Of a stretch of DNA of 64,000 bases, positions 53,259 through 61,579 are shown piece by piece. The stretch comes from Arenibacter sp. P308M17. Its GTDB lineage: Bacteria > Bacteroidota > Bacteroidia > Flavobacteriales > Flavobacteriaceae. The notes beneath the pieces were generated by a model, which did no database searches, was not told the origin of the DNA, and saw nothing but the letters and a program-made list of their open reading frames with translations. The position numbers were made by a program, and so were the translations under genes. Numbering within the stretch: the stretch's first letter is position 1; every line of letters begins with the position of its first letter. The stretch spans positions 1-64,000 of the forward strand of contig NZ_QVON01000008.1 in the NCBI RefSeq assembly GCF_003426735.1, read 5' to 3'.

Positions 53259-53727
53259 AGTCAAATAAAGGAAAATCCATTGAAATACTGGGAAAATGTG
53301 GTATGTGGTAAATCCATTTTAGGGATATGTGTTTTTTGAAGATCGGTGGCTACCACTTTTTGTTCGAGGCAATTGGCAAAACTATGCCGGAAGGCACAGC
53401 TGCTCAATTGTTTATGGATTCCACAGATTTTTGCAATTTTCTTTAGGTCCTTTTTGTACCACTCTCGCTCAAAAAACTGGGTTTTTGCTCTTTCATTCCG
53501 AAATATCTGTTTATTAGGACAGATTAATCTACTCCTAATTCAATTTACTCCTTATTAATCTTGCATAAGCCTAATTGAGAGGCTAACTATATCATATTCA
53601 CGGCATTTACTCATCAATTTATTGATGGGTTTCATCAGTCCATATACCCTATTCGTATAATAAATATTATTTACATAGGACAAATGCATAGTATTGACCA
53701 ATTGTTCAACCAACCAAAAACAAAAAA

Positions 53728-54312
53728 ATGTCCCATATCCCTCTAGAATCACACTTGCCAGGAATAACAGGGCTGTTGGAGTATCGCAGGGATACAGCAG
53801 AACCAATTCGCGACCTCACCCAGATATTGCTCCGCGGTCCGTCTACTTTATCCATAGGTGAAAGGGAGCTGATTGCGTCCATAGTTTCCCATGATAATGA
53901 ATGCAAGTTCTGCACAATGGCCCATACAGCTGTAACCGATTTTGTTTTTGGGGATATTTCTATAGCCGAAAAGGTCAAAAATAATTTGGAGTCCGCACCG
54001 GTTAGCGACAAAATAAAGGCCCTGCTTAAAATTGCCCGACTCGTAGGCCAAAGCGGAAAAAATGTGACCGATACATCTATTGAGGAAGCCAAGAAACATG
54101 GAGCCACAGATATAGAAATCCACGACACTGTACTTATTGCTTCCCTATTTTGCCTTTATAATAGATATGTGGATGGCCTGGCTACCCATTTGCCCCAGAA
54201 TCCAAATTATTTTACGGACCTCGCGGAACGGCTATCTACCAATGGATACGAACGAGCCCCGGAAGTTTATGAAAAGCTAAAAAAAGACCAAGAACATTCC
54301 AATGAAAATTAA
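53728..54312 (+). CDS. AhpD-like carboxymuconolactone decarboxylase family protein, first copy
   Basis: A 194-residue helical protein of the AhpD/CMD superfamily. The redox/proton-relay motif is CKFCTMAH (C59, C62, H66), and LSIGERELIASIV supplies the preceding Glu. AhpD-type proteins act as disulfide-reducing partners in peroxide defence; peroxidase-related members act on unknown substrates. The C-terminal IHDTVLIASLFCLYNRYVDGL block is shared with the two other copies in this operon. It has no signal peptide, so it is cytosolic. Its stop lies 11 bp inside the start of the TonB-receptor gene, so they are cotranscribed. First gene of the operon. Confidence 0.85.
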   Translation: MSHIPLESHLPGITGLLEYRRDTAEPIRDLTQILLRGPSTLSIGERELIASIVSHDNECKFCTMAHTAVTDFVFGDISIAEKVKNNLESAPVSDKIKALLKIARLVGQSGKNVTDTSIEEAKKHGATDIEIHDTVLIASLFCLYNRYVDGLATHLPQNPNYFTDLAERLSTNGYERAPEVYEKLKKDQEHSNEN

Positions 54313-57064
54313 TAACTACCTTAGGCTGCTCCTATTTATCCCTTGCATTGCGTTTGGGCAAAACGCTACCCTATCCGGTACCGTCAGTACATCGGAAACC
54401 AATGAACCCTTGCCCGATGCCACTGTTGTGATCGTAGGCAAGACCATTGGAACGACCACGGATGCCAACGGACATTTTGAGTTAAATCTACCTCAAGATT
54501 ATCCAATCAAAATTTCCATATCCTATATAGGATTCACTTCCCAAGAAGTTGATGTTTTGAACAACCAGCCTATAAAAATTAGTATGCAGACTCAAGGAGA
54601 AGAGTTGGATGGCATTGTAGTCTCCGCATCCCGGATGGAAGAAAGTATCTTGAAATCTCCTGTCAGTATTGAAAAAATGGATATTAAGGAAATACAACGA
54701 ACCCCATCAATAAACTTTTATGACGGCCTACAAAACCTTAAGGGGTTAGATATGGTGACAAGCGGACTTACCTATAAGGAAATAAATACAAGAGGATTCA
54801 ACGATACTGGAAATGCAAGATTTCTTCAATTGGTGGACGGAGTTGACAATCAGACCCCCGGGCTTTCTTTTGCCGTAGGGAATCTTTTTGGCTCTTCGGA
54901 CCTTGATATGGAAAGTGCTGAATTAATTCCCGGATCTGCTTCTGCGTTGTATGGCCCCGTTGCTTTTAATGGGGTGTTGCTTATGCGCACTAAAGATCCA
55001 TTCAAATATCAGGGGCTAAGTGTAAATACAAGGGTCGGTTTGAACCATTTCAACGAGCAGTATGTAAATCCACATCCCTTATACGATATTTCTGTTCGAT
55101 ATGCCAAAGCCATAGGAGATCGTTTTGCCTATAAGGTAAATGCCTCATACTTTACGGGCCTCGATTGGTATGCCACCAACTATACAGACGTTGACGACCT
55201 CACCCCTGTGGATGAACGCGGAGAAAATAACCCAGCTCGTGATGCCCTTAATATTTATGGTGACGAGGGAGCCCGTGAACTGCCAGGAATTGGGCGTGTA
55301 TCCAGAACCGGATATGAAGAACGGGACCTGATGGATTATGATTCCTATAGTTTTAAGCTGAACGGTGCATTGCATTACCGTATCGGTAACAATGCCGAGT
55401 TGATCTATCAATACAATTACAACAAGGGTAGGGCAGCATATACGGGAAGTAACCGCTTTCAATTGAATAATTTTACATTTCAACAACATCGTCTGGAGCT
55501 CAAGGGCGACAATTATTTTATAAGGGCCTATACCAATATCGAGGATTCCAATGACTCCTATAATGGAAAGGGGCTCGGGCCTTTGGTCAATAACACCTGG
55601 GTACAAGACCTGAATGGGAACGTCGTTTCCCCAGATCAAGCCAACGACGTTTGGTATAATCGCTATTCGGAGGCTTTCAATGGAAATATAACAGGGGTTA
55701 CTACTGGCAACCATCCAGAGGCAAGGAATTTTGCAGATCAGGGTCGTTTCCTACCTGGCAGTTCGGAATTCGAAAGGGAAAAGGAACGCTATATAGGAAT
55801 ACAGGGATTGGATGGTGCGGGAATACTTAGTCAAAGTAAATTGTACCATATAGAAGGCCAGTATGACTTTACCAATATTAAGATTTTTGATCTACTGGTT
55901 GGCGGAAACTTCCGAATATACGATATGTTCACCAATGGAACCCTTTTTGACGATGTGGACGATCCCATAATTATAAAGGAGGGCGGGGCCTTTGCACAAG
56001 TTGCCAAAGACTTACTGGATGAAAAATTAAGAGTTACCGGATCCCTTAGATACGATAAAAACCAAAACTTTAAAGGGCGGCTGACCCCGCGGGCCTCCGC
56101 AGTATATAACCTAAAGGATAGACACTACCTAAGGACATCCTATCAATCCGGATTTCGTAATCCGACCCCTGGAGATCAATACATAAAGCTCAATGCCGGG
56201 CCGATTACCATCCTTGGAGGCGTACCGGACAATAGCGATGATCTTACCGTGTACCAAAATTCGTTTACGACCACCTCATTGGGACCATTTTTTGCTAATT
56301 TCAATCAATTGATGGAGAGCGGGACACCTTTCCCGGATGCTGTTGCAATGTCCAAAGACTTACTGGTAAAATCCGATGTAGCTTATATAAAACCAGAACA
56401 GGTGAAGACCTTTGAGATTGGCTATAAGGGTCTCATCGATAACAAAATCCTGATAGATGCCAACTATTATTTTAGCAGTTACAAGGACTTTATCCTCAAT
56501 CAGGTGGTCATAGAACCTGAAAGCCCAGTTTTATCCCCGGATGGATCTATTAATATTGCTGCTGCTTTTGATTTGTTGGACAATAATAGCCATCTATATC
56601 AGCTCTACGCCAACGCTTCCGATAAGGTTACCTCCCAAGGTGCCACTCTGGGAGTAACTTATCTGCTGCCAAATAATTTTTCCATTGGGGGCCATGTCTC
56701 TTGGGCGGACTATAACCTTAAAAATGCCGATCCCAATGATATTCCTGCATTCAATACCCCAAAGTTTAAGACCTCCATCATGTTTGGAAATGAGGAATTG
56801 ACCAAAAATCTCGGATTTAATCTTGTATGGAGATGGCAGGATGCCTTTGATTGGTATGGGACATTTAACCAATTGCGCCCAGGTAGGATAAAATCCTATT
56901 CCATGATAGATGCGCAGATAAGCTATAAAATATTACCAATAAAATCCATCATAAAACTTGGTGCAAACAACCTAATCAATAACCAAGTATATCAGGCTTA
57001 CGGATCTCCGTCCATCGGGGCGGTTTACTATGTGGGCATAACCTTCGATGAACTTTTGCGTTAA
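54302..57064 (+). CDS. TonB-dependent receptor
   Basis: A 920-residue outer-membrane receptor: signal peptide (YLRLLLFIPCIAFG), carboxypeptidase-regulatory-like domain (ATLSGTVSTSETNEPLPDATVVIVGKT), plug (ILKSPVSIEKMDIKEIQ through GSASALYGPVAFNGVLLMRTKDP), and a 22-strand-type barrel ending in a short aromatic-poor C-terminus. It takes up an unknown ligand using TonB energy. No SusD gene follows; instead an MFS transporter gene overlaps its stop, which suggests a small molecule as ligand rather than an oligosaccharide. The start overlaps the AhpD-like gene. Confidence 0.9.
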   Translation: MKINNYLRLLLFIPCIAFGQNATLSGTVSTSETNEPLPDATVVIVGKTIGTTTDANGHFELNLPQDYPIKISISYIGFTSQEVDVLNNQPIKISMQTQGEELDGIVVSASRMEESILKSPVSIEKMDIKEIQRTPSINFYDGLQNLKGLDMVTSGLTYKEINTRGFNDTGNARFLQLVDGVDNQTPGLSFAVGNLFGSSDLDMESAELIPGSASALYGPVAFNGVLLMRTKDPFKYQGLSVNTRVGLNHFNEQYVNPHPLYDISVRYAKAIGDRFAYKVNASYFTGLDWYATNYTDVDDLTPVDERGENNPARDALNIYGDEGARELPGIGRVSRTGYEERDLMDYDSYSFKLNGALHYRIGNNAELIYQYNYNKGRAAYTGSNRFQLNNFTFQQHRLELKGDNYFIRAYTNIEDSNDSYNGKGLGPLVNNTWVQDLNGNVVSPDQANDVWYNRYSEAFNGNITGVTTGNHPEARNFADQGRFLPGSSEFEREKERYIGIQGLDGAGILSQSKLYHIEGQYDFTNIKIFDLLVGGNFRIYDMFTNGTLFDDVDDPIIIKEGGAFAQVAKDLLDEKLRVTGSLRYDKNQNFKGRLTPRASAVYNLKDRHYLRTSYQSGFRNPTPGDQYIKLNAGPITILGGVPDNSDDLTVYQNSFTTTSLGPFFANFNQLMESGTPFPDAVAMSKDLLVKSDVAYIKPEQVKTFEIGYKGLIDNKILIDANYYFSSYKDFILNQVVIEPESPVLSPDGSINIAAAFDLLDNNSHLYQLYANASDKVTSQGATLGVTYLLPNNFSIGGHVSWADYNLKNADPNDIPAFNTPKFKTSIMFGNEELTKNLGFNLVWRWQDAFDWYGTFNQLRPGRIKSYSMIDAQISYKILPIKSIIKLGANNLINNQVYQAYGSPSIGAVYYVGITFDELLR

Positions 57065-58311
57065 TGGAAAATACACACACCACAGAACCTCTACATCCCA
57101 CTTTTAGTAGCTGGTTAATTTTTTCTGTGTGTCTCTTGAGCAATATTCTGGCCGGCCAGGTTTCCACCTTAATGTCCGTATATCTGCCAACGGTATTGGA
57201 GTCGCTTTTACAGGCCACTCCTTCTGATGAAGCTTCGATAACTTTAATAGGGACCTATATCACGGCAATTTATCTTTTGGGATGGACCATTGGAGGTTTT
57301 TTTTGCGGGCTGATAAGTGATAGAATTGGGCGGGTAAGATCATTTGCCTTGTCCATGGGGCTTTTAGGGTTGTTTACATTACTGATCAGCTTTGCCCATA
57401 CTTGGGAAATGATATTAGTCTATAGGTTCTTAACAGGTTTGGGAGCGGGGGGAATCATGGTTATATCCGTCACTTATCTATCTGAAGTTTGGCCAAAAAA
57501 CTCTAGGAATATAATGATAGGAATCGTTTCCATTGGGTTTCCTATTGGGATATTTTCCTCAGGGATGGTCAATCTGCTGTCCGAATGGCGGGAAGGATTT
57601 CTATTCGGCACAATTCCCTTGGTCTTGGCAATTTTTGCTCTTTTTGGACTTAAGGAATCCGAGCCATGGAAACAGTCTAAGACTTTTATTTCCAAAATAT
57701 CCAGTTTGGAACTAGTTAAGCAATACCGTGCGGAACTCCTACATGGAACTGTAATCTTCGGTACAATGTTGATCGGTCTATGGGCCGTTTTTTCATGGTT
57801 TCCAACATGGGTCCAAAGTTTATTGCAGCACAATGACGGACAAAAAGAAAGAGGTTTTGCGATGATGCTATTTGGTGTGGGCGGACTCATTGGTGGATTT
57901 TCTTCTGGATGGATTTCGAAAAGCTTGGGCGTAAGACAATCCATGATGCTTTGTTTTGGAGGATGTACCATTATGGCCGCTTTGTTATTTGGATCCAATT
58001 CTACCTTTTCCTGGTTAATATATGCGGAAACGGTCATACTCGCTCTTTTTTTTGGACTTAGTCAAGGTTTATTGTCCTTTTATATCCCTCAACTCTTTCC
58101 GACAGCGATTAGAGCGGGGGCAACGGGATTTTGTTTTAACTTGGGCAGAATATTTACAACTTTTGCCGTTTTTTCCTTGGGTGCTTTGGTAGATACCCTG
58201 GGAGGGTACAGCAATGCCCTATTAATTTTCTCATTGGTATTTGTCCTTGGTTTTCTTAAACTGTTTTTTGGCCAAAACTTTAAACCGGAAATCCGTTTGT
58301 CCCAAGATTGA
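57064..58311 (+). CDS. Major facilitator superfamily (MFS) transporter
   Basis: A 415-residue inner-membrane protein with 12 helices. The loop after helix 2 has the MFS signature CGLISDRIGRVRSF, and the YRFLTGLGAGGIMVISVTYLSEVWP stretch is typical of the metabolite:H+ symporter (sugar-acid/aromatic acid-type) branch. The second half repeats it in LIGGFSSGWISKSLGVRQS. It starts on the last base of the receptor stop (TAATG), so it is translated together with it. It would carry the receptor's ligand over the inner membrane. The ligand is unknown. Confidence 0.88.
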   Translation: MENTHTTEPLHPTFSSWLIFSVCLLSNILAGQVSTLMSVYLPTVLESLLQATPSDEASITLIGTYITAIYLLGWTIGGFFCGLISDRIGRVRSFALSMGLLGLFTLLISFAHTWEMILVYRFLTGLGAGGIMVISVTYLSEVWPKNSRNIMIGIVSIGFPIGIFSSGMVNLLSEWREGFLFGTIPLVLAIFALFGLKESEPWKQSKTFISKISSLELVKQYRAELLHGTVIFGTMLIGLWAVFSWFPTWVQSLLQHNDGQKERGFAMMLFGVGGLIGGFSSGWISKSLGVRQSMMLCFGGCTIMAALLFGSNSTFSWLIYAETVILALFFGLSQGLLSFYIPQLFPTAIRAGATGFCFNLGRIFTTFAVFSLGALVDTLGGYSNALLIFSLVFVLGFLKLFFGQNFKPEIRLSQD

Positions 58312-58340
58312 ATAAAAATCATCTTAAAGTAAAAAGAATC

Positions 58341-58886
58341 ATGGCACACATTAAAGTCCCCGAAGGAGTTCCTGGAATAAGGAGCCTGGTTGCATTTCGG
58401 CCAGAAACCGGAAAACCACTATATGAGTTGGCTGAGGTGTTATTGCGAAACGAGTCACCACTTTCCCCAGCTGAACGGGAACTTATTGCTGCTTATGTCT
58501 CATCCCTTAATCAATGTCAATTTTGTACACTCAGTCATGCAGCGGCGGCACGTGAACTTTATGAAAGTGATGGGAAAATCGTTGATGTGACCCTCAAAAA
58601 TATTAATAATGCGTCAATCGGACCTAAGTTAAACTCCTTGCTCCAAATCGCAGGAAAGGTACAACAAAATGGGAAAGAGGTTACAAAACAGGATGTCGAG
58701 GAGGCAAGAAAGCATGGTGCCTGCGACCGAGATATTCATGATACGGTGTTAATTGCCGCCACCTTTTGCATGTTTAACAGATATGTTGACGGACTCTCCA
58801 GTTGGGCACCTACCGACCTACAAGTTTATAGGGAAATGGGAAAAAGGATGGCAAAGCATGGATACCAATTTACTAAAGAGAACTAA
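58341..58886 (+). CDS. AhpD-like family protein, second copy
   Basis: A 181-residue paralogue of the protein at 53728-54312, with the same motif positions: CQFCTLSH (C59, C62, H66) preceded by LSPAERELIAAYV. I use the ATG at 58341 (MAHIKVPEGVPGIRSL), matching the starts of the two others; a TTG 33 bp upstream overlaps the MFS stop. It differs from copy one in charge but keeps DIHDTVLIAATFCMFNRYVDGL. Probably part of the same transcript, 29 bp after the MFS gene. Confidence 0.85.
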   Translation: MAHIKVPEGVPGIRSLVAFRPETGKPLYELAEVLLRNESPLSPAERELIAAYVSSLNQCQFCTLSHAAAARELYESDGKIVDVTLKNINNASIGPKLNSLLQIAGKVQQNGKEVTKQDVEEARKHGACDRDIHDTVLIAATFCMFNRYVDGLSSWAPTDLQVYREMGKRMAKHGYQFTKEN

Positions 58887-58887
58887 A

Positions 58888-59436
58888 ATGGCCCATATTC
58901 AAATTAATGAGAAACTTCCTGGGATAAGGGGCTTGATGGATTTTCGCCCAGAAACAGCCCAGCCTATGAACGATCTGGCAGAGATACTTTTACGTGGGAA
59001 CAATACTCTGAGCCGTGGAGATCGGGAATTGATCGCTACCTATGTATCCTACCTGAACGGCTGCTTTTTTTGTCAAAATGCACATGGGGGAATCGCACAG
59101 CATTATTTACAATGTGATTTAAATTTTATTGATGGTATAAAGGAAAATTACGAGACCAGCTCTATTTCGGATAAACTTAAGTCCCTATTGGCAATAGCCG
59201 TAAGCGTACAGAAAGGGGGTAAAAATGTAACCGTTGGGGAAGTTGAACAAGCACGGAAATTTGGGGCCACGGATATGGAAATTCATGATACCGTATTGAT
59301 TTCCGCGGCTTTTTGTATGTTCAACCGTTATGTGGACGGATTGGGGACCACTGCCCCTCTCGACAGAAACCTCTATATAGAAAGGGGTAAACAAAGAGCC
59401 GAAGAAGGCTATGCCAATTTTGATCCAAAAAACTAA
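58888..59436 (+). CDS. AhpD-like family protein, third copy
   Basis: A 182-residue third paralogue. The redox motif is CFFCQNAH (C59, C62, H66), again at the same residues as in the other two. It begins one base after the stop of copy two, so the two are translationally coupled. The ATG at 58888 gives MAHIQINEKLPGIRGL; the longer frame from 58753 is an out-of-family extension inside copy two. Three tandem-related copies in one operon suggest a heteromeric enzyme (AhpD is a trimer), but this is inference. Confidence 0.85.
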   Translation: MAHIQINEKLPGIRGLMDFRPETAQPMNDLAEILLRGNNTLSRGDRELIATYVSYLNGCFFCQNAHGGIAQHYLQCDLNFIDGIKENYETSSISDKLKSLLAIAVSVQKGGKNVTVGEVEQARKFGATDMEIHDTVLISAAFCMFNRYVDGLGTTAPLDRNLYIERGKQRAEEGYANFDPKN

Positions 59437-59441
59437 ATAAC

Positions 59442-60584
59442 ATGCAAAGAATATTTTATATCGGAATAGTTGGTCTTGTCCTTTTTGAGGTACTGAAGAT
59501 CTATTTCATAATGCCGATGCCTGGAAGTCAGGAAATGCAGAGTATAGATTTGGCCTATTATTTAGAAACTTGGAAGTGGGCATTTCGATTACTATTTGGG
59601 GCATTTATTTTGACAGGGGCGTTTTTTGCCTATAGGGCCAAACGATGGCCCATGCTTATTTCTCTTGGACTTTGCATTGCCGTGGTATGTGTTTTTAACT
59701 TTAAGATGAGTGCAGATAAAATGTTTTATCAGCCTACCAAAATAATTATGGCGGACAGTAGTACCAATACCATTTCTATAGATAAGCTTGTTCTTGGAAT
59801 TCATCATAACGGGGAATCGAGGGCATATCCCATTCAGTTGATCGCCTATCACCATCAAGTGATGGATACGGTTACCGGAAATCCCATTATGGTCACCTAT
59901 TGTTCCGTATGTCGGACAGGAAGGGTATTCGAGCCCAAGGTAAACGATGCGCATGAGGTGTTTCGGCTAGTGGGAATGGATCATTACAATGCCATGTTCG
60001 AGGACAGGACAACAAAGAGCTGGTGGCGACAAGTAACGGGGGAAGCTATTGCCGGTCCTCTGAAAGGAGAGGTTTTGCCCGAGATCTTAAGTGAGCAGAC
60101 TACATTAAAAAAATGGCTTGAACTTTATCCAAAAAGCAAGATTTTACAGTCCGATTCCGTCTTTATCGAGGAATACGAAGATCTAAAGGATTATGATTTT
60201 GGAATTGGGAGAGGAGACCTTACCCGAACCGATACCCTATCCTGGAAGGAGAAATCATGGGTGGTAGGCGTACAAATGGGAGATTCTAGCAAGGCCATCG
60301 ATTGGAACAAATTGAAAAGGGAACGGATCATCAATTTTACAATTGAGGGGAAACCATTGTTAGTTGCTTTGGCCTCGGATGATCAAAGCTTTTTTGCCTT
60401 TGAAAGACCGGACTCGTCTCCATTTGAAATTATAAACGATACACTGGTAAATACCGATCTTAAATACGACCTATTGGGCCATTCGCGTTCTCCAAACATT
60501 CCCCCTTTAAAACGAATAAAGGCCTATCAGGAGTTTTGGCATAGTTGGAGGACTTTCCACGCGGGAGCAGAAAAAATTGAATGA
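59442..60584 (+). CDS. DUF3179 domain-containing membrane protein
   Basis: A 380-residue protein with two or three N-terminal membrane helices (residues ~1-95) and a large DUF3179 domain. The conserved YPIQLIAYHHQVMDTVTGNPIMVTYCSVCRTGRVFEP, with CSVCRTG, and the FRLVGMDHYNAMFEDRTTKSWWRQVTGEAI part are the family signature. The function is unknown; the CxxC and His residues suggest metal binding or redox chemistry. It begins 5 bp after the third AhpD-like gene and ends the operon. Confidence 0.83.
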   Translation: MQRIFYIGIVGLVLFEVLKIYFIMPMPGSQEMQSIDLAYYLETWKWAFRLLFGAFILTGAFFAYRAKRWPMLISLGLCIAVVCVFNFKMSADKMFYQPTKIIMADSSTNTISIDKLVLGIHHNGESRAYPIQLIAYHHQVMDTVTGNPIMVTYCSVCRTGRVFEPKVNDAHEVFRLVGMDHYNAMFEDRTTKSWWRQVTGEAIAGPLKGEVLPEILSEQTTLKKWLELYPKSKILQSDSVFIEEYEDLKDYDFGIGRGDLTRTDTLSWKEKSWVVGVQMGDSSKAIDWNKLKRERIINFTIEGKPLLVALASDDQSFFAFERPDSSPFEIINDTLVNTDLKYDLLGHSRSPNIPPLKRIKAYQEFWHSWRTFHAGAEKIE

Positions 60585-61579
60585 TCCTTTCGTTAAAAAG
60601 CCCTGTGGTGCATAAGTAGTGGTATTATTAAGGGAAGACAGTAAATACAATTGGCATTCTGTCCATGGGAAGATTTCGGATATAATGCAGGAACTGGACT
60701 AAAATGGAGTATAGCGATGGTTTTTTACATAAATCCGGTAATTTGTCCTGACCTTTACCTTTTTAACAGCTAATTTATTTCAATTATTATTTTTCTTTTT
60801 ATGATATTGATTTTTAGATTATTATGATAATTGGGGATCCAGTATACGCGCTTCATTTTTTACCTAATATCACAGTCCATTTTAAAGTTATCATTGCAGG
60901 GACATGACCATGCCTATGCCCGGGACAGGTAAAAAATAGAGGGACCGGATATAGCACAGGATAATGGTAGGGAAACAAAAATTAATGCTTGGGGAGTGGA
61001 AAAAATGCCCCATGCCTTTATCATTGCTATGGATGGTTACTTGTCATGGATAAAAAGAGATACCATGCCAATTTATCTAGGCAAGTGTGTCCTCTCCGAT
61101 TTTGCTTACTGCCTGGCAGATATGATTATTTTCCCGAACACCACAAAAATTGGGCAGGGTCCATGCGCAACATTTTTGGGTAAGAATTTGGGTACCATTG
61201 GATTGGTCTTTTATAGGACCAATTAATTGTAATACCGAAATTATAGGTTATGGTTTTATATATTATAGTTTGGTCCGTAAATTATTGTTTGGCGGAATTT
61301 TCGTTATATTAATAAGGTGGTTTAAGGGAATGCTTTATTATTTGGAATATACTAAGAAACTGTCTAAGTTTTATCCTTTGGTCCTTTTATGCGTCTTTTC
61401 CCGCCATACATCAGCTATTTTTCGGTCCGTAGCTATGGCTATGAACCTCAAAATACCTTCGTCTAACAAAAAAATACACTATAAAATATTCCAAAAACAA
61501 AATTTGGACAGTCTCTAAGTTTGCGTAACTTCCATAATAATTATAATGTGTCCCAAAATTTCAACGACCAGGATAATCT
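60585..61579. other. Near-1-kb gene-free region, possible thioredoxin-like remnant
   Basis: No gene can be supported. Around 60990-61060 the plus strand reads NAWGVEKMPHAFIIAMDGYLSW, similar to the cis-Pro segment and following strand of TlpA/thioredoxin-fold proteins, but flanking frames are broken. It may be a decayed gene. The segment before 61580 should hold the promoter of the sensor gene. Confidence 0.3.

Noticed and set aside
53329-53558. Two overlapping small frames right of the HipA fragment
   Set aside because: Both are short, in different frames of the same DNA, and neither resembles a known protein.
58753-58887. N-terminal extension of the third AhpD-like protein
   Set aside because: It lies wholly inside the second AhpD-like gene in another frame; the ATG at 58888 matches the starts of both paralogues.
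61150-61518. 122-codon plus-strand frame before the sensor gene
   Set aside because: Translation is not protein-like and shows no start signal or family motif.
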